Positions 49,498 to 61,264 of a stretch of DNA of 64,000 nucleotides are shown here, one piece after another. Origin of the DNA: Biscogniauxia marginata (lineage: Eukaryota > Ascomycota > Sordariomycetes > Xylariales > Xylariaceae); NCBI GenBank assembly GCA_022695795.1, contig MU404118.1, positions 124,001-188,000 of the forward strand, in the 5' to 3' direction. The first letter of the stretch is position 1. The number at the start of each line of letters is the position of its first letter. The position numbers and the translations under genes were made by a program. The notes beneath the pieces were generated by a model. That model was given only the letters and a program-made list of their open reading frames with translations. It did no database searches and was not told the DNA's origin.

Positions 49498-50200
49498 CTA
49501 GCCTATTCCTTAAAACTATACACTACTTATTATAAGTAGAATAAATGCCGTTTTAGGTTGATAATTAAAGATTAAATTCGTATTTATATTTTTAAGGGTA
49601 TTAACTATATATTATATCGCTTAATTATTAAGCGTGAAATATATACTTAAAATAAAAGATAAAAAAGTTAAAAAGGGTGTAATTTAAGTTATAAAAATGG
49701 CTAAATATAATGAGGATAAATATTTAAATAATAGCTACTTACCTTTAAATAAGTAAAAACATATATATTAGTTAATTGTTATAATTTTAAAGTTAAATAA
49801 ATTTATGTTATTATTAAGTTGATAAAATAAAACTAATAACATAAAGAACTAAGTTTTATTTAAATTAACTTTTAAATTATATTTCAAAGAAAGTCAATAC
49901 TCTTTTTGTCTTTTTATATACTTTTTATAATCTTTTTAAAGTATTGTTATTACTTAATACAAGTATATTAAGTTAAATATAATATAGTTACATTATATAG
50001 CCACTTTTAAGAAAGTCGCATATCGATAAAAAATGGTTCGGGATAACGAGGTTTGAAGTAATTAACATTTAAACCACTTAGTAATTTTCGACCGCTTAGA
50101 ATATTAGATTTACATTCTTTAGACAAACATATAAACTCGGAAGTAATTTCTATAATGGCAATTACGGTTAATCCAACGGCGAGAACTTTGGACACTTGAG
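49498..50200. repeat. AT-rich island, right part (most extreme in window)
   Basis: About 700 bp that is overwhelmingly A and T with no coding potential, consistent with a heavily RIP-mutated repeat. It continues the island interrupted by the solo LTR. Confidence 0.65.
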
Positions 50201-51165
50201 CCCACTCCTTCGGGTCACAATTTCAATAAAATACTATATTCTGCGGCTAACAAAGCTTCCTAGTAAGATGAATAGAATCTTTCAATATAAGAGGATAGAA
50301 AGACGGAAGATAAATACCACTCTACCAACAACTTATTCAGCTTTGATTCAAATCCTAACTGAAGTCTATAAGTAGGCATGTCTAGGCACATTTACACATA
50401 TTCACAGCGAGGAAAAGAAAGTGATTATCGCTATGTAGTTAAATCTGTTTCATGTCCACGCCGCGGGTTGTTATGAGATACAGGGAACTTCATAAGAATT
50501 TTCAAGTACCTAGAAAAGGTATCTGAAGATGTAATGCCCCCAGGATAATGACTATGACCACCTGCATATATCGTTTTAGTGGAGTAGCAAACTATGTAGA
50601 CCTTGATATGATCCTAGGTCTAGCAAATATCCTTATTTATAACCATCTAGACTTTTGTGACTCAAATAATTTTCGAACACATCTATTGACTGTCGCCTGG
50701 TCAATATGAATTCGACTATTTGGTGACATGGATACTAGGGGGCATGACCCAAAATTAAGGGGAACCCCCCTCAAATCATAGCAAATACACTGCTAATTAT
50801 ATATAGGACATATCTCATTCTGATAGAGAATTTCCTGTGTTTTTTCTATTGTTAAGTCTCGTCCTAGTCATCGTCTGCAAACCATATTTCGCTGTTGGAC
50901 TGAGTAGAGTAGCTGGAGGCGTTGTTGTAAACGCAATCCACGAGCTGTTAATATCAAACCCTCTTATCAAAATAGCGAATTAGTGCTATTGTTTTGCCCT
51001 TCTAGTATTCGACCTTCCAAGTCTTATGATACTCAATGACCTGGACAGATCTAATCCTCATCCATACCCCCCCTCCCCTGATACAGGAATCTGCACATGC
51101 CACAAATTTCATGTTCTATCTTCCTAGGTTTGCGGCTCCTAATAGCGTGCATCGACTCTGAATCA
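50201..51165. other. Intergenic, no gene recognised
   Basis: Composition returns gradually to normal. A C-rich run occurs at about 51066-51078. The right end holds the 3' flank of the following minus-strand gene. Confidence 0.45.
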
Positions 51166-52148
51166 TCAAAATATATCCAGCTTAACCGCCTCATGCTTCG
51201 CCTTAATGTACTCGGCTGACTGATTCCAACACCAGTGGTGGTCGGGGTTCTTAGGGATGATCTCTAAGCCGGGCTGGTTGATGCTGATTACGGTGACAGT
51301 GATAGGGACACAGAAGAGTAGCGGATGCACCTGGGCACCGAGGCTGTCAGGCCGGGTGATGATGTCGTCAATCTCCGCCCTATCGAACACACCCTCCATG
51401 GCATGAGGCACCTCGCCATAAAAGACGCTGGCGAGATCGTGCGGTACACTAATGCGTAGGGCATGTGTGCTGGAAAAATAATCCAATATTAGCATACAAC
51501 TAGTTGAAAACTATTGATCGAAACGTACAGATTTCTTTTGATCTTATTGGCCTTCCTCTTTGTTACTTGGGCTGAGGAAGTGCCCGAATCAGACTTCAGC
51601 CAGCGAGTAGACGTAATGACCGAGTCTAAGTAGTATGATATGTACTTGCTGCGGTGCCAGGCCAGATCCCGTCTTAGCAGTTTCAGTTGCTGATGTTGGA
51701 GATTCCAGCGTCGCGGGCGGTACAAGGTCCAGTTCGGCGATCCAGACCGCATGGAAGGCCAGTCCTTGTCGCGAATGTACTGCTCGGAGTGGGCGAAAAT
51801 GATCCTGCTCATATCTTTGTGCCACTGATGGCGGAAGAGTTTCGTGACCGTATCGAGGGGAAGTTCGGCGAGGACTTGCATCGCGGACTTGTGATCCATG
51901 AGCGAGGCTCCGCAGACGTCGCAGGCGTCGCAGGCGTCGAAGGCTCCTGTCTGTCCGTTTCCTACTGACACATCGTCCATGATGGAATATTGACCATCTA
52001 AAGATTCCCGTCCTGGATCTGCGCCCGAAATTTCTGGAATCCAGGGGGTGCGGTGGTGCTCCCGATGCGGATACTCATTCACGGCGGAGGGTCGACCCTG
52101 TGCCGTCGGCGGTCGATCGTATAGTGGAAAGGTTTGGCCGTCCTCCAT
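51166..52148 (-). CDS. Hypothetical protein, 307 aa, with Cys-x2-Cys repeat
   Basis: Exons 52148-51529 and 51469-51166 (59-nt intron, GTACGT donor, TTCCAG acceptor) give 307 residues. I do not recognise the family. The first 75 residues are polar and Pro-rich. Residues around 75-85 read ACDACDVCGAS, three cysteines spaced by three from a repeated GCCTGCGAC unit, which might bind zinc. A helical, Trp/Arg-rich middle follows (HQWHKDMSRIIFAHSEQYI, WNLQHQQLKLLRRDLAWHRSKY). The C-terminal part is mixed alpha/beta and includes RISVPHDLASVFYGEVPHAM and NPDHHWCWNQSAEYIKAKHE. No signal peptide or membrane segment. It is divergent from CTP1. Codon use is similar to the neighbours, so a real but lineage-restricted gene is likely. 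Confidence 0.7.
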
Positions 52149-52754
52149 TTCTACGAATAACAGTATTCAAAATTGGGTGATACTAAACCTGTCAATGGAA
52201 AATCACAAGTATACACGGTAAAAGGGCTACTAGTGGTGCGGAAAAGGCACCCTGGGAGATGGTATATATAGCTGGTCTGTCATCCATTATTTCCGGCTTG
52301 TAGGAGTTGACTTTCCCAAGTGAGCAGTATTCCTTAATGCTGGTTCTACAGGATTCGGCATGGTCTCGCAAGGAAGGAGTTGAACCCGTTTCAATGTCAA
52401 GTGTGAAGGTGTAGTCCAAGTTCCGCGAGGATGACATGTAGTAATGGAAACGAGGTAAGTCAACTTGATATACCTCATATAGGAAAAAAGGGGTCATACC
52501 TACCTCTACCTAAGGGAAATAGACGCACCAGCCACGAGACACCAGCCACGAGACACCAGCCACACATGTATGTCATAGGTACATAAGTAGGTACATAGGT
52601 AGGTAGGTACGCACTGCCGGTCGCGGGGCTTTCAATTGGGACTGTAGCAGGAAAAAAAAGAAAGAAAAAAGATGCTTCTTGGACGTGACATCTCTCTACC
52701 GACATCCGAACATCCTACACGCGAGATCGCCGCCGACGCCGCGACACGCACACA
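52149..52754. promoter_or_regulatory. Divergent spacer between hypothetical gene and CTP1
   Basis: 606 bp. Contains the tandem 14-mer at 52527-52563 and a GTAGGTACATAGGTAGGTAGGT-like cluster (about 52580-52612), related to the dispersed TACCTAGGTA motif, then a purine run (52650-52670) just upstream of CTP1. Confidence 0.5.
52527..52563. repeat. Tandem 14-mer, 2.6 copies
   Basis: ACCAGCCACGAGAC twice in full and once as its first nine bases, with no mismatches, in the promoter side of CTP1. Confidence 0.9.
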
Positions 52755-53627
52755 ATGTCGACCGAGAAGCCTAGCGCGCTGCGATCCATCGTCGCAGGCG
52801 CCACGGCCGGTGCCGTCGAGATCGCCATCACGTACCCGGCCGAGTTCGCCAAGACCCGCACGCAGCTGAATCGCAAGCTCGCCGATGGCCAGAAGCTGCC
52901 TTGGCCGCCCTTCGGCCGTCAGTGGTATGCCGGCTGCACCACCCTGATCATCGGGAACTCCGCCAAAGCCGCCATCCGCTTTGTCTCCTTCGAGCAGTAT
53001 AAGCGCCTGCTCGCCGATGCCGACGGCAAGGTGTCCGGCCCGCGCAACGTGATCGCGGGCTTCGGCGCTGGTGTCACCGAGTCTCTGCTCGCCGTCACCC
53101 CTACCGAGTCCATCAAGACGACCCTCATCGACGATCGCAAGTCTGCGAACCCGCGTATGCGCGGCTTCTTGCACGCCGTACCCATCATCGCGCGGGAGAG
53201 GGGAATCCGCGGTTTCTTCCAGGGGCTGGTGCCCACGGCCGCGCGGCAGTCGGCCAACAGTGCCGTGCGCTTTGGCTCCTACACCTCGCTCAAGCAGCTC
53301 GCCGAGTCGTACACGGCGCCGGGAGAGAAGCTAGGGACGGTGGCGACATTCGGCATCGGCAGCGTGGCGGGCGCGATAACAGTCGCCGTGACGCAGCCCC
53401 TCGACACCATCAAGACGCGGATGCAGAGTATCGACGCGCGGCGGGAGTACGGAAACAGTGTACGATGCGCAGCTTTAATATTCAAGCACGAGGGGCTCCT
53501 GACGTTTTGGAGTGGTGCCTTGCCGCGCTTGGCAAGACTGGTCATGAGTGGTGGCATTGTGTTCACCATGTACGAGAAGAGTATCGAATTGATGGATCGG
53601 ATAGATCCGGAGAAAAAGTACATATAG
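52755..53627 (+). CDS. CTP1: Mitochondrial citrate/tricarboxylate carrier
   Basis: Inner-membrane carrier that exchanges matrix citrate for cytosolic malate or another tricarboxylate, feeding acetyl-CoA and NADPH production in the cytosol. A single exon of 290 residues with the three-fold mitochondrial-carrier repeat. Signature motifs are YPAEFAKTRTQ (27-37), TPTESIKTTLIDDR and QPLDTIKTRMQ, with matching matrix-loop Gly motifs. The order and the residues around the second signature are those of Ctp1 and not of other carriers. Length fits the family (about 290-300). Lack of introns is unusual in this window. It converges on the Cbp6-like gene 245 bp away. Confidence 0.94.
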   Translation: MSTEKPSALRSIVAGATAGAVEIAITYPAEFAKTRTQLNRKLADGQKLPWPPFGRQWYAGCTTLIIGNSAKAAIRFVSFEQYKRLLADADGKVSGPRNVIAGFGAGVTESLLAVTPTESIKTTLIDDRKSANPRMRGFLHAVPIIARERGIRGFFQGLVPTAARQSANSAVRFGSYTSLKQLAESYTAPGEKLGTVATFGIGSVAGAITVAVTQPLDTIKTRMQSIDARREYGNSVRCAALIFKHEGLLTFWSGALPRLARLVMSGGIVFTMYEKSIELMDRIDPEKKYI

Positions 53628-53872
53628 GGAGGGAGAAAAGGGCGAGGGAAAGGAAAAGGGAAAGGGGGCGGGCCTAGGCTTAGGTCCGGATAGATACCCG
53701 GCGAATCAGGAACTCGTTATGTTGAATAATACAACGCCTTTAAGGGTAGAACCGTCCGATTACGCGGGCCAGGAATGTTTTTATCGATTCCCAAGTCCAG
53801 GTAAGGACTGATAGCTATGTTCTCTGACGATGCTATCATATGTAGGTATGCATTGAAGCTTGAATTTAGATA

Positions 53873-54368
53873 TTACTGTAACCGTACAAATCCCTTTAAC
53901 CTCAACAGTAGCCTATCTAACAAGGACCGATTTGGGGCCTCCTCGAGTTCCTTCACCAGGTCGGTAAAGTATGTGGGATTGCTCTTGGGCTGGAGGAGAG
54001 AACCCGTGATGGTATACTGCAACATCAAGTAAATATTCCATCAGCACCTTACCATAACGTGGCGCATTATACAACTCTCGAAGCACAACCCACCTTTCTC
54101 TTGTACCGGTTGTCCAGCAGCGAATAGAGCGCGTTCGCCTGACGCAATTGCTCGGTCTCCGACAGGTCGACCTTCTGTTCAAAACGCTTGCGTAGAACGT
54201 CCTGTAACTGGACTTCGGGGCGGACGGGGTCTTTGGGCCACTGGGCGAGTGCCCGGAGGATATGGCGCTGGGCGCTCTGTGGTGAGTTTGAACGTTCCGT
54301 GTAAGTCAGTTGGTGAAGCCATGACCAGCTCTCGAATCGGGTCAACGTACAATAGCTTGGCCAGCCAT
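53873..54368 (-). CDS. Complex III assembly factor, Cbp6/UQCC2-like
   Basis: Small mitochondrial protein that supports cytochrome b synthesis and early complex III assembly. Three exons: 54368-54351 (18 nt, MAGQAI), 54276-54094 and 54016-53873, introns of 74 and 77 nt, giving 114 residues. The family pattern is clear: AQRHILRALAQWPKDPVRPEVQLQDVLRKRFEQ, then QANALYSLLDNRYKRK-YTITGSLLQPKSNPTYF and DLVKELEEAP. All three joins are phase 0 with good signals (GTACGT, GTGGGT, TTGCAG). The protein has no cleavable presequence, which fits the family. It is convergent with CTP1 and divergent from BSD2. Confidence 0.88.
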
Positions 54369-55352
54369 GGCTTTTAAAAATCGTGACGGAATATTGAACC
54401 GGTAGATCACATCCCCTTCAAATGCAGATCGGGCATTCAATCGTAAATGCTATCTGTACGGGGCGAATGTCCGTTGTGGTAGGTGGCCTTGGCATATTCG
54501 AGAGAGCTCAAAGACGTCAAGTTTCCCAAAAAATTGGTGACCCAGGGAATTGGTCAAACGGATCGACTGGAGCCAATCAAAAGCTATCGCCGAAAGCTTG
54601 GCAAGCAGATTCGGAGATACACTCATTCCGTACATATAGCGGGACCCCCCCCTCCGCTAGCTGTTAAGGGGCCGTATGTGAGAAATGGAAGTGTTTAATA
54701 AGTCAGCTGCAGCCTAACCGTCACACCTGAGACACTTGTTTCTTGAGGGTACACCTGTATCCCCTTGACTTAACTTGTTTCGGCCCCCTTCTACGGATTA
54801 CGGCATTCAAGGCATTGTTTTCAGGTTCGTTAGGTGCTTGATACGCCCCCCACAAGCCTAGAGACCGCACACCTCTGCCCCCCCCAAAGCCCCCAATTCA
54901 GCGCAGAGTCCCTTGTGCCATCGCAGCAAAGTTAATGGCCGCATCATCCGATTGACTTGATTTGATTCATCATCCATCGCCTTCCCCTGGTGTCTATCAC
55001 TCCGTCCAACAACACCATCACCATTCATTCTGCCGCTACTATAATTCTTCATTTTTTCATTTCGCCTGCGACTGCCGCATGTCCTCTCTATCTTAAGGCG
55101 TCTCCTTTTTTTCGTCCTATTCCCTTTTTCCCCCAACACGCTCCTTGGACGACTGCGCCTCAAAACCTACGAAACTCGAGTCACCTCTATCGAACGAATC
55201 CTGCAACAAGTAACATTCTCTTTTTTTCTTCCTCCTTTACCACTCCGACGTCCCAAAATCAATCAATCAACCAGCCAGCCAGCCAACCAACCCATCCATC
55301 CATCCATCCACATACTCCCATTTGATATCGCCCTCATTTCCCCGTGATCGCG
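54369..55352. promoter_or_regulatory. Divergent spacer and leader of BSD2
   Basis: 984 bp. The right half (55000-55350) is a CT/CA-rich leader with tetranucleotide runs: AATC, CCAG, CCAA and then (CCAT)n at 55292-55310. C-runs occur at 54647-54654 and 54880-54887. No gene. Confidence 0.5.
55292..55310. repeat. (CCAT)n microsatellite in BSD2 leader
   Basis: Four full CCAT units plus three bases, preceded by CCAG and CCAA units, about 40 bp before the BSD2 start codon. Confidence 0.9.
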
Positions 55353-56565
55353 ATGCCCCCACGCTACGAACGGGTAAGTTGTTTTTTTTCGTGCTTCCCT
55401 TTGTCGGTCTTCTCTCTCTGTGCGAAGCCTCGATTGAATGTCACGATGCCTAACCAAGGATACATAGGTGAATACCCAAGATGATGAGCCCGACAGTCCT
55501 ACCGCACCGACTTCGCAGCGGTCACGGATACCCAACTCTCCTCCTCCGTCATTCCACTCGCGAGCATCGTCGGCAGAGCGGAGGCGGCATGGCGTGGATC
55601 CTACTCTAGCTGATGCATTCGATACCGATAGCGATGGGAGCGATGACGAATCTGACGACAGACAGCGACTCGTGCGAGGGAACTCTTTTCCGATAGCAAA
55701 CGACTCGTCAGCTGCCACCGAAAGTCGAAGCGAAGGAGAAAGAAGACCATATGTTCCGGCGAGACAGGCGCCGCAACGGGCTCCGACCGACGCGAGTAAC
55801 CATTCGCAAGGCACCCACAGGGTATACGGGGGTGGCATCCAATCAGACGGTGTCTTTTCCAACATGACTGCCAGGCCGGAAAGGGGGGAGAAGGTGGTTG
55901 AAGAGCAACCTCCCGTATGTCCATGCTACCTCGCTTTGCCCCTCGGTTGGATTAACGCGTTACTGACGATAATTTAGACGTACGAGCAAGCTGCCGCCGA
56001 TGCCGCGCCGCCCTACTGGGAGACGACGATCCTTGCGCCTGGGCTTGGTGGTCCTGACGATGTCTATATTGATGGCATGCCTGTCGGCTCTGTCTTCAGC
56101 TTCATCTGGAACGGCATGATTAGCATGTCATTCCAGCTTGTCGGATTCCTGCTTACATATCTGCTGCACTCAACGCATGCGGCCAAGAACGGTTCTCGTG
56201 CAGGCCTCGGTATCACGCTCATCCAGTACGGCTTCTACATGAAGGGGACGTCTTCGGGCTCTGACGGCATGAGCGGCGGTCCTGCCGATGGGTATGCGCA
56301 GCCCCCAGACCCGAACAGCCACGACTTCGACCCTAATTCGGTCGGGACCAGCAGTGGCGATGGTGGTGGATCGTCGTTGAGCGACATTGCAAGCAGCGAC
56401 TGGGTAGCGTACATATTGATGATCGTGGGCTGGTTCATCCTCATCCGGGCAGTCAGTGACTACATCAAGGCTCGGAGGCACGAGCAACTAGTCCTACAGA
56501 GTCCGGACCGGGGGCTAGGTATTCCTATCATCGCCGAGGGAGAGAGAGCCGAGACGGTGGTGTAA
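55353..56565 (+). CDS. BSD2: Bsd2/NDFIP-type adaptor for Rsp5 ubiquitin ligase (metal transporter sorting)
   Basis: Membrane adaptor in Golgi/endosomes that brings Nedd4-family ligase to cargo such as metal transporters for vacuolar degradation. Exons 55353-55373 (21 nt, MPPRYER), 55468-55914 and 55978-56565, introns of 94 and 63 nt, give 351 residues. A long acidic, Ser-rich cytosolic N terminus precedes the ligase-binding PPTY (155-158, created exactly at the second splice junction) and a second PPYW about ten residues later. Three membrane segments follow (VFSFIWNGMISMSFQLVGFLL; RAGLGITLIQYGFYM; WVAYILMIVGWFILI), as in yeast Bsd2 and mammalian NDFIP. A Gly/Ser/Asp-rich loop separates segments 2 and 3. 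Confidence 0.93.
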
Positions 56566-57774
56566 TATTATTATCATGAGCAATCGCCTTTTTCTATTTT
56601 CCATACCTGGAGGGATCGAAACATACTCGACGCAAACAAATGATATATTTTTGTTAGTACGTACATGGGCACTCAATGGTGATAGTGTGATACCTCATTT
56701 CGTCATGCTAGTTTCGTAATGCTAGTTTCACAAGTAAGGAAATGAATGACTGGCATATATTTGTTATTGTCGTGTGGTTGTTGTTCATGTTGGTTTCTCA
56801 CATTAGTATTAGGGTGTGAGAAGTTGTTAAACTTCCTTACGGCGGCATGGTGCTGAGACATGATGCTATCTCAGTCTTAATCTAGACCGATTCTACGTAG
56901 GTACCCCCCAAGGAACGGGTAATATCCCGGTGGGTTGAATGGACCCCGTCCCGTCTTGCATATTAAGATCCTGTTGAACCCCTATTCAGTAGTATTTCAA
57001 TATCTACCTAGATAGATGCTTACATTTAGATATTTTAGCGATCACGCTTACCTAGGTACCTAGGTATGTATCATGAAAGTGAATGCCAGCTGAACATAGG
57101 TACCTAGATACCTGGCAATTATCAATCTTGCACCTGATAACTCTGGTACATTCATATCGATGGATACTCGTACGGGTATGTACTTGTGTCACGCATGCAG
57201 CACCCCACATTCGTACGTTATCAATCGCCCCCTCCCCCGCAACTCCCACCCTTTAAGCTACCTGTATATGTAGAACCTGATGTAATGAATTGGAGCCAAC
57301 ATACATTCTTCGAGTATGGCAAAGCCATGACTTCTTCAAACACCACCTTTTTTATTTCCCGGCATATCCTCTCCAGTTGACTTCTTTGCCAGCCTACCTA
57401 GTTTTATATTCACATCTTAAGCAACAACAGGTGTACTCGCCTCCTATGTCCGGTGGTTCCTAACTCCCTAGGTACGGAACCATCTGGGTTTATAGAAAAA
57501 ATTCGGGCTTACGTCTTCCCTGTCGACATTCCGGAACCCTGAAGAAATAAGCTACGATAAGGGTTCCCATTTCTGTTAACTACCTACCTACCTAAATATA
57601 TTACTTACGTTTTCGTTGCTATTACCGTCCATAAATTCTCCCAACACGAAAACATACGCAAAAGTGTCTTCCAAATCGCTCTGCTGCTTCCCGGTGCCCT
57701 TAACCCGCCTACGGCCAGCCAAACACGAGTGCAGCAGATCAAGCCGCAGTAATCTATACTCGCGAACAATCAGC
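56566..57774. other. Intergenic, no gene recognised
   Basis: 1.2 kb between BSD2 and the isoaspartate methyltransferase. TACCTAGGTA motifs are dense at 57049-57070 (two fused copies, ACCTAGGTACCTAGGTA) and 57099-57116. The last 160 bp is open in frame with the next gene but is not protein-like. Confidence 0.5.
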
Positions 57775-58584
57775 ATGGCCTGGCGCAGCTCGGGCACCTC
57801 TAACGCCTCGCTGGTCGAGAACCTCTGGCGCAACAAACTGATCACGCAGCCCCTCGTCAAGGAGGCCTTCCTCAAGGTCGACCGCGCCCACTACGCCCCC
57901 TCATCCCCATACCACGACTCGCCGCAGTTCATTGGCCACAGCGCCACCATCAGTGCTCCGCATATGCATGCCAATGCCATCGAGTCCTTACTCCCATTCC
58001 TGCTGCCCAAGGTTGAGGAGGGTCACCAGAGCGCAGAGGGCGTACGCAGCGTGGTAGGCGTGAAGGGTCGTCCACGACGCGTGCTTGATATCGGGTCCGG
58101 GAGTGGATACCTTACGCACGTGCTGGCTGAACTCGTGGGCGAGGGCGGCGTGGTTGTGGGGCTTGAGCACATCCGCGAGCTTAAGGAGCTCGGCGAGAGC
58201 AACATGAGCAAGTCGGCTGAGGGCCGCGAGCTGTTAGCCTCGGGGCGCGTGCGCTTCCGCGTCGGCGACGGGAGGAAAGGATGGACGGAGCCCGGTCCCA
58301 CGGACGCACAACCCGGAGTGGGCGGACCCGCAGACGCCAATGTGGGGTCGAAGGACGAGGAGGGCGGCTGGGACGCCATTCATGTGGGCGCCGCCGCGGC
58401 GGAGCTGCATGAAGAACTTATCAGCCAGCTGAGAAGCCCAGGACGCATGTTCATACCCGTCGAGGATGAGTACCGTGGTGAGCAGTTTATCTGGACGGTG
58501 GATAAAAGCGCGAAGGGGGAGGTGGTGAAAAAGAGGCTGTACGGAGTGAGATACGTACCATTGACGGATGCGCCGAAGTATTAA
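57775..58584 (+). CDS. Protein-L-isoaspartate(D-aspartate) O-methyltransferase
   Basis: Cytosolic repair enzyme that methylates isoaspartyl residues in aged proteins using S-adenosylmethionine. One exon, 269 residues. The conserved ENLWRNKLITQPLVKEAFLKVDR start, Y-x-DSPQFIGHSATISAPHMHA (substrate pocket, about 46-66), SAM motif I VLDIGSGSGYLTHVLA (103-118), DAIHVGAAA and PGRMFIPV are all present in order. A Gly/Pro/Asp-rich insert follows RVGDGRKGW and makes it slightly longer than the usual 225-240 residues. The start at 57775 matches the family N terminus. An upstream in-frame ATG at 57678 region gives non-conserved sequence. No introns. Confidence 0.94.
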   Translation: MAWRSSGTSNASLVENLWRNKLITQPLVKEAFLKVDRAHYAPSSPYHDSPQFIGHSATISAPHMHANAIESLLPFLLPKVEEGHQSAEGVRSVVGVKGRPRRVLDIGSGSGYLTHVLAELVGEGGVVVGLEHIRELKELGESNMSKSAEGRELLASGRVRFRVGDGRKGWTEPGPTDAQPGVGGPADANVGSKDEEGGWDAIHVGAAAAELHEELISQLRSPGRMFIPVEDEYRGEQFIWTVDKSAKGEVVKKRLYGVRYVPLTDAPKY

Positions 58585-59604
58585 TAAGCCTGTCGGTACG
58601 TAGTGTTGGTGAGGTACTGCTATTTCAAGGACAACAAGGAAAATGAAGACGCCGGTGATCAGGATAGGTAGAACGGTGAGTATCACTTGGCTGGCGCAGG
58701 AGGACAAAGTATTCTGGATTATTGACTAGGAAGCATGAGAGTTCATGCTGGCGTCGTTTGTACGATTTCAGGGGAGAGGCTTTGAGCTCTACGAGATTGC
58801 GAATTACGAGCTTTAGTAAGAGACGTATGGGGCGTTAAAGCATTGAGGTAAGCCATCGTTAATATCTAGCTACCACCTCGTAGGTATACAGCTATATTGC
58901 TCCCTGAGGCGTGGGTTACTAACATGCGATCTGGTCTAAGGGGATGCGACTATACTATCATTACACCGCTTCGGCTTGTATCATAGTCCAACCTACGCCG
59001 CTGAGCAAGCTAGCAAAAACCTAGGTCAACTAATCAGGTGGTGCGGTGGAGCGATACAATCGTGTTCGCGCACATATGTATCGATGTCATCTACTGGCTT
59101 CATCGTGTATTACTTGATGTGGGAGCTTTTCGATAGGTTAGGTACCTTTTACTTCAATAACGACCTAACTATCAATACTTGAACAGTACGGCTATGGATA
59201 TAGGTTTTCCTGCTTCTAGAGTGCAATTATTCAACCCTGCCTTACGGTGAAAACGTGGAAAACATTGAAATAAGATGTGTACCCATTTAAAGATGATTGA
59301 TTAAATGTTGAGGATGCGTTCATACGTCCGAGCTTCTTCTACGTCAGTTACGGTACACTAGGTAGGTAAGTATGAAAAGGTGGGATAAGCACGTGACGCC
59401 ACCGTTGGCAGCTGTGGTTATGGGCCGCCGCCGAAGCATTGACCAATTATGACGACGCCTTTGTAATAGACAGCTCCACCTAAAATCCCGAAACTCCATC
59501 ATGACCTCAAAGCTGTGTTGTACCCGTCAAATACCCAACGTAATCTCGACAGCGTCCCCTCTCCCCTCGATAGCCCTAGTTTCGTGGTCTAACTACGATC
59601 CGTC
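58585..59604. other. Intergenic, no gene recognised
   Basis: 1 kb between two same-strand genes. A few short motifs of the TAGGTA type (about 59130-59150, 59360-59370). No supported gene or repeat. Confidence 0.45.
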
Positions 59605-60594
<990 letters not shown>

Positions 60595-61264
60595 TAAAAT
60601 ACGTGGACCAATACCGGTATATGAGCATACATTCCCTCACGTATCTGTCGCCCGGTACAATTGTACATACTAGCTACACGTCAAAAGGAAAGAAAAGAAA
60701 AGGAATATCTTGCGTTTGTGGCGAATGGTCACTTGATGTATGTCTAAGATGGGCCGTAATGGGATTATGCGCCGCGCTCGTAGGTATACATATAATCGAC
60801 CGCGACTCCGACCTTACCAGCATGTACTTTACCTTCTTTGTATAGAGCCCATCTCCGATATGCACATGGGTAAATCTGAATGCACTGCGTTCTACCCACC
60901 TATAGCAAAGCAGCTGGCAGAATGATGGACAGCTGGCTACAGCCGAGGGGCACCTTCACGAGCCGTTATGACAATTGCAGCGCAATCTATTGGAAGTCAC
61001 GTGCAGATTATCTTGTACCCCTCGGTGGCCGCTAGCTCCGCGGGTCCAAGCTCGAATTGGATTGACGAGAAATTTATCGATGACCTTTTTTTTCAAACGT
61101 CACTGAAGCCGCACTTTTCTGCCTCTCTCTCTCTCTCGCTACCCTCGCCGCCTTACGACTAAAAGCCGAGCCACAACAACCATCCTGACGGCCACGACCC
61201 GCTAGGATTAATACCCTCCACCCGTAACCTCGCCAATTGAGTCCCGTTTCGGGTCCCCGCCGCC
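60595..61264. other. Spacer between the two complex I genes
   Basis: 670 bp without a gene. CT-repeat-rich just before the ACP gene (61120-61140). Contains the 3' end of the TYKY gene and the ACP promoter. Confidence 0.5.

Noticed and set aside
52374..52386. Reverse-strand B box (GGTTCAACTCC on minus)
   Set aside because: T stem fails after three pairs and no A box was found.
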